Shown: positions 31,734-39,221 of the stretch, in pieces
Layout: every line of letters starts with the position of its first letter
How positions within the stretch are numbered: the first letter of the stretch is position 1
Assembly (NCBI GenBank): GCA_040752675.1
Contig: JBFMGF010000059.1
Span: 1-41,610, forward strand
Length of the DNA: 41,610 bases
Direction: 5' to 3'
Source: Acidobacteriota bacterium
GTDB taxonomy: Bacteria > Acidobacteriota > Polarisedimenticolia > JBFMGF01
The notes under the pieces: generated by a model
The model's database searches: none
Seen by the model: the letters and a program-made list of their open reading frames with translations, nothing else
What the model was told of the DNA's origin: nothing
Translations under genes and position numbers: made by a program

Positions 31734-34232
31734 TTATCTGCTCGCTTGCTTTTTATTACGCAGCAGTTCAAGAATTTCACGGTGGAGATCCTGTATCTCT
31801 TTCAGATGAGGTGAATCAGGGGGGCAGACCTCCTTAGCCTTCACGCAATCGTTCAGTGCCTCAGAGAATTCTTCTCTATCCTTGTGGATCTTCGCCCGGA
31901 AATACCATGGGGTCGGATTCTTTGGATCCAGCATGATAGCCTTGTTGAAATCAGCCAGTGCTCCAGCAGCATCACCCTGTGCAAGCAACGCTACGCCACG
32001 ACCGTTGTAAGCGTCGGTATATGCACCATCCAGTTGAATGGCCTGTGAATAATCCTCGATGCCGCCGCCATAATCCCCGGCGGACATCCGTATCGTTGCC
32101 CTGTCATACCAGAGCTTGGGGGTTTTAGGAGAAAGCTTGAGTGCGACGTCCAGGTTCTTTCGGGCCTGTTCCAGATTACCTCTTGCAAACATGATAAAGC
32201 CGAGGTTGCCATGCATCTCCGCGTTGTCGGGGTTCAATTTAAGTGACTCGCGGATGTGCTCCTCGGCGCGGTCGGTCTCTCCGAGCTGCAGCAAGACCTT
32301 GCTGAGACTATCGTGGATCCTCCAGTCGTTGATCCTCCAGTCTTTCGATTCACCTTTCAAAGCCTTCTCGAACTCTGCAACCGCTTCACGGTGCCGGCTC
32401 TCCATCGCCAGCTTGTTGCCACGTTGGAAGTACTGGTAATGATCGACCGCAGGCACCAGTATGCTGAGGAATGAATTGTAGGAGATGTTTACAAACTCGG
32501 GGATGTTAACGGCCCGGTTAGCAGCAGTGCTATTTTCGATAAGGATGGGCGGGCTATCGTTTCCGGATTCGTCGATGTGCGTCAGAAACATCTGCGTGTA
32601 TGGCGTGTTGCTCTTTGAGGAAAAGACGAGCCATCGTCCGTTGGGGGAAAAGCTGTGCCAGGAGTTCATCGTCGGGAGGTTACACCGCATCAGACGCGCT
32701 TCTCCGCCTGCTACCGGCACGATCCACAACTTACCATCGGGACGCATCAACAAGCCATTCTTGCTCTTGACGAAGACGATCCACTTTCCATCCGGGGAGA
32801 CCTTGGGAAATGAGTTGCTCATGCCGTTGTTCCATGCTCCCCTGATAGGCTCTGGATGACCACCCTGCCCCTCGTTGAACGGAATGCGATACATGTCGAA
32901 TAAGATAGGCGTTTCGTTGGGATCACCGGCATAGATTGCTACAGGGCTGCTTGTATCGTAGGAATTACGGGCCTTCGCTCGAAGAAAGATGATGGTCTTG
33001 CCGTCAGGAGTCCAGACCGGGTTGCAGTGGACGTAATTCGGGTCATCGGCACCTGGCAGAGATTTGATCTCTCCAGTTGCGCGAGAATAGTAGGCGAGGA
33101 TTCCCCGCGTCGGATAGAAGACCTGGAGGAATCTGTAGTCAGTAAAATTTCTTACATAGAGAGAATCGTTGACGGTCGAGATGACGTATCGTCCATCGGG
33201 GCTGATCCGTGCCAGGAAACCGAGAGTCAGGCGGTCTTTCGGTTTCCCCTCGAATGCATTCCAGGTGATAACATTCCTGTCGCGAATCACAGTCTGGGGT
33301 CCAATGTCAACGATTGCATATGCCCCTTTGTCGCCATCAGGGCCATCGAGGTCCATCGCCAGCGTCTTTCCATGATCGGAGAAACTATGACAGTTTGCGC
33401 ATGTTGGCATGTCTTTCAGAAGAACGCGACTATCGGGGCGAGAGATGTCCTTCAGTCGCCAGGCGATCAGCGGCAATGCAGTCTGATCCAGCGGCTTGAT
33501 TACGCCATCTTTCCCCTTCGAGGGCATGAGCGGCACATCACGGTAGAAGATCGGCGCACCGACTGGATCTCTTGACGTGCTTAAAACCATCTTACCGCGT
33601 GAGAGGATTCGTGCATCGCTGCTTTGATAACCGTAAAAAGTGATTGTTGCAGGCTTCTCCACGGAGTTGTGTTTTATTGTATTCCAGAGGTCTTCTCCGG
33701 GCTTCCATGCCCTGGCGGATGCCTGGTAAGGAGTCGGCTTATAAATTTCGTTGGTGACTGCGATGCAGCTCTGGTCGATCTCTCCCTTTGGCGGTGCCAT
33801 GGCGAGAACCAGTACGTAGATGTGAGATTCTCCTGTCTCTTTTCCAGTGCTAATTGCAATATCGACAAGCCAGCGGTCGACCTTTGGAGACGCATCGTGC
33901 CAGAGGAACGTCGGAGCGATTATCTCCGGCGGGAAGATCGAGACATCCATCGGGTAGTCGATCGTTACCACGGCGGCGTCACGCAATTCAGCCACTGCCT
34001 GGATGAGTCCTCTGATCAACTTCTGTTGCTCGTCGTCTGCTGTGGATCTCAACGGTGCTCCGTCTGCAAGTAATACCTTCCCTTCCAGCAGGATTACATC
34101 GCTACGCCGCGGAGTCGCTTTGCTCCCGGTTTCCTGACTGTTCAAGGAAGCCATCGTCAAAAAGGCCACGGCAATGCAGCTCATAATGGCAGGGCATGCA
34201 AAGAAATAGCTATTTCTTTTTCTACTCATCAT
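31734..34232 (-). CDS. Exported heme-binding beta-propeller protein with TPR repeats
   Basis: Large periplasmic or surface protein of 832 aa. A signal peptide (about 10-32) is followed by a 230-residue unassigned region, one CxxCH heme site (C278-A-N-C281-H282), a PD40/TolB-like beta-propeller (about 300-610; blades marked ISPDGRYVIS, WTPDGKTIIFL, VSPDGKWIVFV, FSPNGRWLVFS), and at least four TPR units (about 625-800). Relatives in Bacteroidetes and Planctomycetes are uncharacterised. Mono-heme binding suggests redox sensing or electron transfer, and the TPR part suggests protein contacts. It starts 14 bases after the DAHP synthase gene and is the last gene of that operon. GAGG lies before the double ATG. 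Confidence 0.85.
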   Translation of the reverse strand: MMSRKRNSYFFACPAIMSCIAVAFLTMASLNSQETGSKATPRRSDVILLEGKVLLADGAPLRSTADDEQQKLIRGLIQAVAELRDAAVVTIDYPMDVSIFPPEIIAPTFLWHDASPKVDRWLVDIAISTGKETGESHIYVLVLAMAPPKGEIDQSCIAVTNEIYKPTPYQASARAWKPGEDLWNTIKHNSVEKPATITFYGYQSSDARILSRGKMVLSTSRDPVGAPIFYRDVPLMPSKGKDGVIKPLDQTALPLIAWRLKDISRPDSRVLLKDMPTCANCHSFSDHGKTLAMDLDGPDGDKGAYAIVDIGPQTVIRDRNVITWNAFEGKPKDRLTLGFLARISPDGRYVISTVNDSLYVRNFTDYRFLQVFYPTRGILAYYSRATGEIKSLPGADDPNYVHCNPVWTPDGKTIIFLRAKARNSYDTSSPVAIYAGDPNETPILFDMYRIPFNEGQGGHPEPIRGAWNNGMSNSFPKVSPDGKWIVFVKSKNGLLMRPDGKLWIVPVAGGEARLMRCNLPTMNSWHSFSPNGRWLVFSSKSNTPYTQMFLTHIDESGNDSPPILIENSTAANRAVNIPEFVNISYNSFLSILVPAVDHYQYFQRGNKLAMESRHREAVAEFEKALKGESKDWRINDWRIHDSLSKVLLQLGETDRAEEHIRESLKLNPDNAEMHGNLGFIMFARGNLEQARKNLDVALKLSPKTPKLWYDRATIRMSAGDYGGGIEDYSQAIQLDGAYTDAYNGRGVALLAQGDAAGALADFNKAIMLDPKNPTPWYFRAKIHKDREEFSEALNDCVKAKEVCPPDSPHLKEIQDLHREILELLRNKKQASR

Positions 34233-34246
34233 TTCGCCTCAGTCTT

Positions 34247-35089
34247 TCAATTCTCAATCTTTCGGATGTCATCAACTATTTTTATGAAGACTTCCGGTGG
34301 GACACCCTGTCCCCGGTCGGATTTGAGTTCTGCCCGGCGTTCTTCTGAATCCACCACTTCAATGAGCAGACCATCGGCTCCGGCTGAAATTGCTGCCCGG
34401 CTCAATGAGGCGACCAGGTTCCAATCACCCGCGGCATGAGATGGATCAACAATGACCGGAAGGGGAGTAGCCTTGCGAAGTGGTTCGATGACGTTAAGAT
34501 CGAGAAGATAGTTTGCATAACTCCAATGGCATGATGTGCGGATGCCTCTCTCGCAGAGGACAACGTTCCTGTTTCCTTCTTTTGCGATGTATTCCGCGGC
34601 ACAGAGCCATTCCTCGATCGTGGCACTCCAGCCCCTCTTCAGCAGCACGGGCCTTGAACCGCGCCCGACTTCGGTCAGGAGGGGGAAGTTTTGCATGGAA
34701 CGTGAGCCGATCTGTAGCATGTCGGCATAAGAGGCTACCTGCTCCACGAGGCGCGGATCCAGAACCTCGGTGACGAAGCCCAGGCCGGTCTGGCGGCGGA
34801 CTTCGTCGAGAATCTTAAGACCTTCCAACCCGAGGCCCTGAAAGGAATGAGGATTGGTCCGGGGCTTGTAAGCTCCGCCTCGAAGCAGATGAGCACCGGC
34901 TTTCTTCGCGATTGTAGCGACTGTGAGCGTCTGTTCGAGCGATTCGACGGCGCACGGCCCGGCTATGATAACCCGGCGTGGGCCCCCAATAGTAATGTCA
35001 CGGACTTTTACCTTGTGCATCGCTGAAGAGTCGGCATATTCCGGCCAGTTCTTCCTCAGGATGTTGAGCTCCGGCAAGCCTTCATTCAT
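34247..35089 (-). CDS. aroF: 3-deoxy-7-phosphoheptulonate (DAHP) synthase, type I beta
   Basis: First enzyme of the shikimate pathway, condensing phosphoenolpyruvate with erythrose-4-phosphate. The 280-aa chain matches the short type I-beta (Bacillus/Thermotoga-like) family: IIAGPCAVES, RGGAYKPRTNPHSFQGLG, GFVTEVLD, LQIGSRSMQNFPLL, VLLKRG, and the metal ligands in the closing LCERGIRTS and VDPSHAAGDW plus LLIEV. It lacks a separate regulatory ACT/ferredoxin-like domain; the first 30 residues are a short extension. The gene overlaps its upstream neighbour: the GTG at 35092 and ATG at 35089 both overlap the stop, so translation is coupled. In this setting it may feed chorismate to the RidA/chorismatase-like partner. 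Confidence 0.9.
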   Translation of the reverse strand: MNEGLPELNILRKNWPEYADSSAMHKVKVRDITIGGPRRVIIAGPCAVESLEQTLTVATIAKKAGAHLLRGGAYKPRTNPHSFQGLGLEGLKILDEVRRQTGLGFVTEVLDPRLVEQVASYADMLQIGSRSMQNFPLLTEVGRGSRPVLLKRGWSATIEEWLCAAEYIAKEGNRNVVLCERGIRTSCHWSYANYLLDLNVIEPLRKATPLPVIVDPSHAAGDWNLVASLSRAAISAGADGLLIEVVDSEERRAELKSDRGQGVPPEVFIKIVDDIRKIEN

Positions 35090-35772
35090 CACTTATTCCT
35101 CTTCGCTCTTTTATTGTTTCCTCTTGGTATCATGGCGATCGCCTCTATCTCCACGAGGAGATCGGGGCGGCATAGTTTTGCCTCGACGCCAGTGCTTGCT
35201 GGAAGGGGGTCCAGTCCGATTGTCTTCATGAACATCGTCCTGACTCTGTTGAATGTGCCGTAATAGAGCTTGATGTCTTTCAGGTAACAGGTAGTTCGGA
35301 CAACGTCATGCCAGCTCGCACCTTCTGATGCAAGCAGAGCAGTCAGATTTCGAAAGGTGCGCAGGCACTGGGCTGGGAAATCGCCCGGATGAATCGTCCT
35401 CCCCTTATCGTCAACACTCGCCGTGCCGGAGAGGAATAGCATCGTCACTCCGGGCAATTCCACCCGCATTCCACGGCTGAATGATGAAGGATCTGGATAA
35501 TCATAAGCCTCATTGATCACATCTGGTGCAGAGATGGCGCGCTTGAATATCAGGGTACGTCTCTTCACAAGATCGAGTCCATCAATGAAAGATCTTCTAT
35601 TTCTTCCTTTCCGTTGAAGTTGCACTCCTTTAATTTTATGGAATCCGATCGATGTTCGGTCATAAAGTCCCAGCGCTTCAAGCTCAATAAGGGCTTGTGG
35701 ACTCAAATTCAATTCAATGTCAGGCATGCGTTTCAAGATAGGGGATCGCGATTTTTTCCTCGGCCTAGCCAT
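35089..35772 (-). CDS. RidA/chorismatase-like protein with basic N-terminal extension
   Basis: Protein of 227 aa. The C-terminal 125 residues are RidA-fold: FLSGTASVDDKGRTIHPGD, AQCLRTFRNLTALLASEGASWHDVVRTTCYLKD and CRPDLLVEIEAIAMIP, including the Arg and Glu that RidA proteins use to bind carboxylate substrates. The phrase SGTASV followed by an HxGD and Gln-rich helix also resembles FkbO/Hyg5-type chorismatases, which hydrolyse chorismate; N-terminal residues 1-95 (Arg/Lys rich) do not resemble known RidA. Fused translation to DAHP synthase supports a role in chorismate or aromatic-acid metabolism. It could also be an imine deaminase. Start at 35772 is supported by a weak GAAGAA site; M16 at 35727 is an alternative. 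Confidence 0.75.
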   Translation of the reverse strand: MARPRKKSRSPILKRMPDIELNLSPQALIELEALGLYDRTSIGFHKIKGVQLQRKGRNRRSFIDGLDLVKRRTLIFKRAISAPDVINEAYDYPDPSSFSRGMRVELPGVTMLFLSGTASVDDKGRTIHPGDFPAQCLRTFRNLTALLASEGASWHDVVRTTCYLKDIKLYYGTFNRVRTMFMKTIGLDPLPASTGVEAKLCRPDLLVEIEAIAMIPRGNNKRAKRNK

Positions 35773-35970
35773 TTCTTCAGGGTTTCTGATCAGATATTAT
35801 CTCAAAGACACCGTGAAAAATAATAGCAGCCCATAAAAAAAGATGTCAAGCAGTCGATAACTGAAGCGTTGCATCAGGCAAGGAACAGAGTTACTGCACA
35901 ATACTAAGGGAAGAGAACAGTAAGAATATTAAACAAGTGGAATCGAAAGATGTTATCATCAGGTTAAAAG

Positions 35971-36044
35971 TGGCTGGGGAGCAGGGATTCGAACCCCAAT
36001 TCTACGGTCCAGAGCCGCATGTCCTACCGTTGGACGACTCCCCA
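35971..36044 (-). tRNA. tRNA-Gln (CUG anticodon)
   Basis: A 74-base cloverleaf including encoded CCA. The acceptor stem TGGGGAG pairs with CTCCCCA with discriminator G. The anticodon stem TGCGG/CCGTA encloses loop CTCTGGA, anticodon CTG. The T stem has two G-U pairs around TTCGAAT. It reads CAG codons. Confidence 0.93.
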
Positions 36045-36071
36045 GCATCTGAATCAGAAAAATTACCTATT

Positions 36072-36099
36072 ATTATATTGATTGCATGATTATGGTCAA
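36072..36099 (-). promoter_or_regulatory. Promoter of tRNA-Gln overlapping the preceding gene's stop
   Basis: On the minus strand TTGACC (36099-36094) and perfect TATAAT (36077-36072) have a 16-base spacer, ending 28 bases before the tRNA. The -35 box overlaps the stop codon of the thioredoxin-TPR gene, so the tRNA has its own start signal. Confidence 0.8.
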
Positions 36100-37049
36100 G
36101 GGTGATTGAAAAGGCCCGCTACTTTCTTAGCAGCGATGCTGTCAGGGTATTGTTTCGTGAGGGAAGCGAAGATCTCTTTTGCCTTGTCTTTTTTTCCCCA
36201 GAAGAGATAGACTCTTCCGAGTTCCAGATAGTAATCGGGAAGCTCCAGGCTTTCCGGATTGTCGTCGATCAACCCCTGGAATATCTTTAGGGCCTTCTTA
36301 TGCTCGCCAGCTCCGAGGTAGGCTCGACCGAGAAAAAAAGAGATGCTATTTCTCTCGGCCTCTATGTTCAAAGGTGCTTCGTTAGTAGCCATTTCATCCG
36401 AACTTCCTGTCGGCGTTGCCTTTTTGGTGGCATCCTTTGCCACTTCGGTGAGCGATTTCTTGGCATTGTTGAGGTACTGGACCGCCTCGCCGCTCAACCC
36501 CAGGTCGAGATAGATTCTTCCGAGAGATTTTAGAGCGAAAGTTTCTTTCGGATTCTTCTTGATGATGTCGTGCCACTGGCTGATCTCGAATCCTTTCTCC
36601 TTGAAAATCTTCATTACGGAGTAAAATTCATCGGGTGTGCGGTAACCACTTATCCGGAAAACCTCTGTCCCGTCCGGGATCGCAAAGATGATGGTAGGAA
36701 AGCCGGCGGGTCGATAGCGCGTGGCCGCCACTCTCTGGATCTCGGCATCAAGCTTGGCGCAGACGATCTCTTTCGAGAGTTCGACTACTCGCGGATCGGT
36801 AAAGACCTCTCTGTCAAGCTTTTTGCAGAAGACGCACCAGGAGGTGTAAAAAGCAACCATCATCAGACGATTATCCTTTTTTGCAGCATCAAGCGTCTTG
36901 CCGAAATCTTCAAGCCAGAGAATCTCATTGGAAGCCCTCGCTTCATTAGCCATTGCGAGGCAGGCTTCATAGATTCCAGATGCAAAAGCAATCGAGAAAA
37001 TGCTGAGAAGAATTGTTGCCGGGAATAGCCTATTTCTTTTTTTGTTCAT
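36096..37049 (-). CDS. Exported thioredoxin-like protein with TPR domain
   Basis: Periplasmic protein of 317 aa. A hydrophobic signal segment (about 8-25) precedes a thioredoxin-fold domain (about 42-150) with the redox motif W71-C72-V-F-C75 followed by KKLDREVF, typical of DUF255/thioredoxin_7-like folds, and the cis-Pro in AGFPTIIF. The C-terminal half (about 160-315) has three to four TPR units with a Lys/Ser-rich insert. Disulfide exchange or cytochrome-c maturation support with protein contacts through the TPRs is the probable role. It starts 19 bases after the TonB receptor stop and is co-transcribed with it. The ribosome site AGGTAACC precedes the ATG. Confidence 0.88.
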   Translation of the reverse strand: MNKKRNRLFPATILLSIFSIAFASGIYEACLAMANEARASNEILWLEDFGKTLDAAKKDNRLMMVAFYTSWCVFCKKLDREVFTDPRVVELSKEIVCAKLDAEIQRVAATRYRPAGFPTIIFAIPDGTEVFRISGYRTPDEFYSVMKIFKEKGFEISQWHDIIKKNPKETFALKSLGRIYLDLGLSGEAVQYLNNAKKSLTEVAKDATKKATPTGSSDEMATNEAPLNIEAERNSISFFLGRAYLGAGEHKKALKIFQGLIDDNPESLELPDYYLELGRVYLFWGKKDKAKEIFASLTKQYPDSIAAKKVAGLFNHP

Positions 37050-37068
37050 GGTTACCTGGCTTTATTAT

Positions 37069-39087
37069 CTACAAATCCAGCAGGATGCCAGCATAAATGT
37101 ATCGACCGCGCAGTGGACCCCAGTTGAACTCATATCTCGGGTCATCGAGCCAGTTCTGGTACTCATCGGTGATGTTGTCCACTCCGGCATATCCTGAAAG
37201 ATGCTTATAAATTCTGTGCTGGACCCTGAAATTATAAACCCAGAAATCCGGCGTCTCTTTGAAGTCTTTCACGACTCCGAATGCAGGCAATTCTTGGATG
37301 AGCAATGAACCTGTGTACTGTGCTTGAGCCATTACCTGGAAGTTTCGCTGCGAGTCATCCCACTTTATGGTGGCGCTTCCGGAGTTTTCTGCCTGGAGGG
37401 GCATCTTGCCGGCAGGCAGCAGAGTTAGTGGAAACCGGAACGGTTCCTCTTGGCCTGGAATCTCCATGGTGAAGTATGTCTGTGTGTCGCGACCGCTCGT
37501 TGCTTTTAGCTTCGTGTAGCTTGCACTGATTGTGAACCTTTCCATTGGACGGATGTCCATTCCGATCTCTCCCCCCTGTATGTAGACATCCGGAAAGTTA
37601 ACCAGGGCATAGTTCGGAATGTAGTTGGAATTCGCAAATACCGCCAGCCTTTGCAGGTAGTCTTTAAAGTCATTCCTGAAGAACGTTCCTCTTAGGTTGA
37701 TCCAGGGCATAGGAAGATAGTTCAGGTCGAGGAGCATGTTGCGGGAGATCTCAGGTTTCGTATAGTAACTGCTCTGTATTCGCGCGCCGCAGCATACCCT
37801 CTCGAAGATGGGGCGTGGCGCAAGGAAAGCACCCCCCGCCGAGAATGCAACTGAGAATTTGGAAGTCGCTTTCCAGGTCAGTTTCATGCGCGGTGAGAAT
37901 CGGGAACCATAAAGCTCGTAATCATCGTATCGTGTACCTGCCGTTAACTCCATCCGTGCCGGGAGAGACAGCGTCATCTGCGCAAACGCGCCTCTCTGAT
38001 GAATAAAATCGTGCGCCTCCTGTGGCAGGAAGAAGGGAGGATCCAGTTTATATGATATACCGTCTACGTCAAAATTCCTGTATGTCAGCCCCGCCATGAG
38101 TAGATGCTTCGTGAAGAGAGGAGTATCGAAGCGAAGCTCTGCAAGCCGGGTAGTTTCGTCCACTTCCATGTAAGGCTGCTGAGTGTAAGCATCGTCGTCT
38201 GTAGTGTTCTGGTTGCGGTTGGAATATAGAGTTCTGAACGAAAATCTCATAAGGTTAGAGGTTGTGTAATCCCATCCGAGCAAAAACTCGGACCTCCGGA
38301 TGTCCACATCCTCCTTGTGAAAATGACCGAGGTCGATCGGGAAGGAAGCTCCGCTGTACCCTCCCTTGTTCTCTCTCTGCTCTTCATTGTAGTAGAGAGC
38401 AGTGAAGCGCACATCCATATTCTTAGTAATGTCAAAAGTCACACTCGCATCATAGGTGAAGCGCCTGAACGCCCCGAGATCAAAAACCTTATCGCCGTTG
38501 GCGTCGATCCCATCGGACTGGCTGTGGGTGAATGTCAATTCACCACCCCATTTCCCCAGCGTTCCAGAGGCGAAGATTTTCTGGGTCGAGCCGTCGAAGC
38601 TTCCCAGATTGGCTTCATAGTAAAGCATCGGGTCCGGGCTCGATGCTTTCGTAGTGATCTCTAGAGCACCGATAGCAGCCTCACTACCGGTGAGAGCAGA
38701 ACCCGCTCCGCGGTTCACTTCGGTCCGATCGACACCAACTGGCGGGATGACGGAAAGGATGTAGATGGCACCCAATCCACCCATCACCGGCATACCATCC
38801 TTCCATACCTGAACCCTGTCTCCGGTTTGACCGCACATCGTCACGTTGGCGACGTTGCAGTTAGTACACATCTGCGCTACACGCACCCCGCTTTCTCCGG
38901 AAAGAATCGCCATCAGGTTTTCCGCGGGTTTCCGCTCGTTCTGTTCCTGGTTCTCCTCAGTTGCCGGTTGTTCCTTACTTTCCTTGCCATCGGATTCTAA
39001 CGGCCGGGGATCATCCGCAAAAGCCGGGATTAATGCAAAGACAACGATAATACTCAGGATGGGAAGAGATAATAGATTTTTCTTCAT
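37069..39087 (-). CDS. TonB-dependent outer-membrane receptor with Cys motif in plug
   Basis: Outer-membrane channel of 672 aa. After the signal peptide (about 1-24) comes an acidic linker, then a plug domain (about 58-150: VQVWKDGMPVMGGLGAIYILSVIPPVGVDRTEVNRGAGSALTGSEAAIGAL) and a 22-stranded barrel (about 160-672). The chain ends AGILLDL, with a terminal hydrophobic residue rather than Phe. In the plug, at the position of the usual metal/ligand loop, C74-T-N-C77 and C85 occur. Similar cysteine pairs are found in plugs of heavy-metal or heme-linked receptors, from memory. No TonB/ExbBD gene is nearby. Substrate: unknown; thioredoxin-TPR downstream suggests a thiol-sensitive system. Confidence 0.92.
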   Translation of the reverse strand: MKKNLLSLPILSIIVVFALIPAFADDPRPLESDGKESKEQPATEENQEQNERKPAENLMAILSGESGVRVAQMCTNCNVANVTMCGQTGDRVQVWKDGMPVMGGLGAIYILSVIPPVGVDRTEVNRGAGSALTGSEAAIGALEITTKASSPDPMLYYEANLGSFDGSTQKIFASGTLGKWGGELTFTHSQSDGIDANGDKVFDLGAFRRFTYDASVTFDITKNMDVRFTALYYNEEQRENKGGYSGASFPIDLGHFHKEDVDIRRSEFLLGWDYTTSNLMRFSFRTLYSNRNQNTTDDDAYTQQPYMEVDETTRLAELRFDTPLFTKHLLMAGLTYRNFDVDGISYKLDPPFFLPQEAHDFIHQRGAFAQMTLSLPARMELTAGTRYDDYELYGSRFSPRMKLTWKATSKFSVAFSAGGAFLAPRPIFERVCCGARIQSSYYTKPEISRNMLLDLNYLPMPWINLRGTFFRNDFKDYLQRLAVFANSNYIPNYALVNFPDVYIQGGEIGMDIRPMERFTISASYTKLKATSGRDTQTYFTMEIPGQEEPFRFPLTLLPAGKMPLQAENSGSATIKWDDSQRNFQVMAQAQYTGSLLIQELPAFGVVKDFKETPDFWVYNFRVQHRIYKHLSGYAGVDNITDEYQNWLDDPRYEFNWGPLRGRYIYAGILLDL

Positions 39088-39169
39088 ATTTCTAACACCC
39101 CAAAATGATTATTATTAATACTCGATATTGCCAAAAAATTAGGCTTTAATATAGCATCGATTTGGAGAC

Positions 39170-39198
39170 AAAAAAAGGGAGCAGATGGAACTGCTCCC
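39170..39198 (-). terminator. Rho-independent terminator of the selenoprotein candidate
   Basis: On the minus strand GGGAGCAG (39198-39191) pairs with CTGCTCCC (39184-39177), loop TTCCAT, followed by TTTTTTT. It lies 23 bases after the UGA stop at 39222-39224, supporting that the reading frame really ends there and not at 39642. Confidence 0.9.
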
Positions 39199-39221
39199 CT
39201 TACGCATCTAACATGGATAGT

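Noticed and set aside
32325-32345. Short direct repeat inside the TPR gene (WRINDWRIHD)
   Set aside because: Only two 12-base units in frame; small duplication within a coding region with no further meaning.
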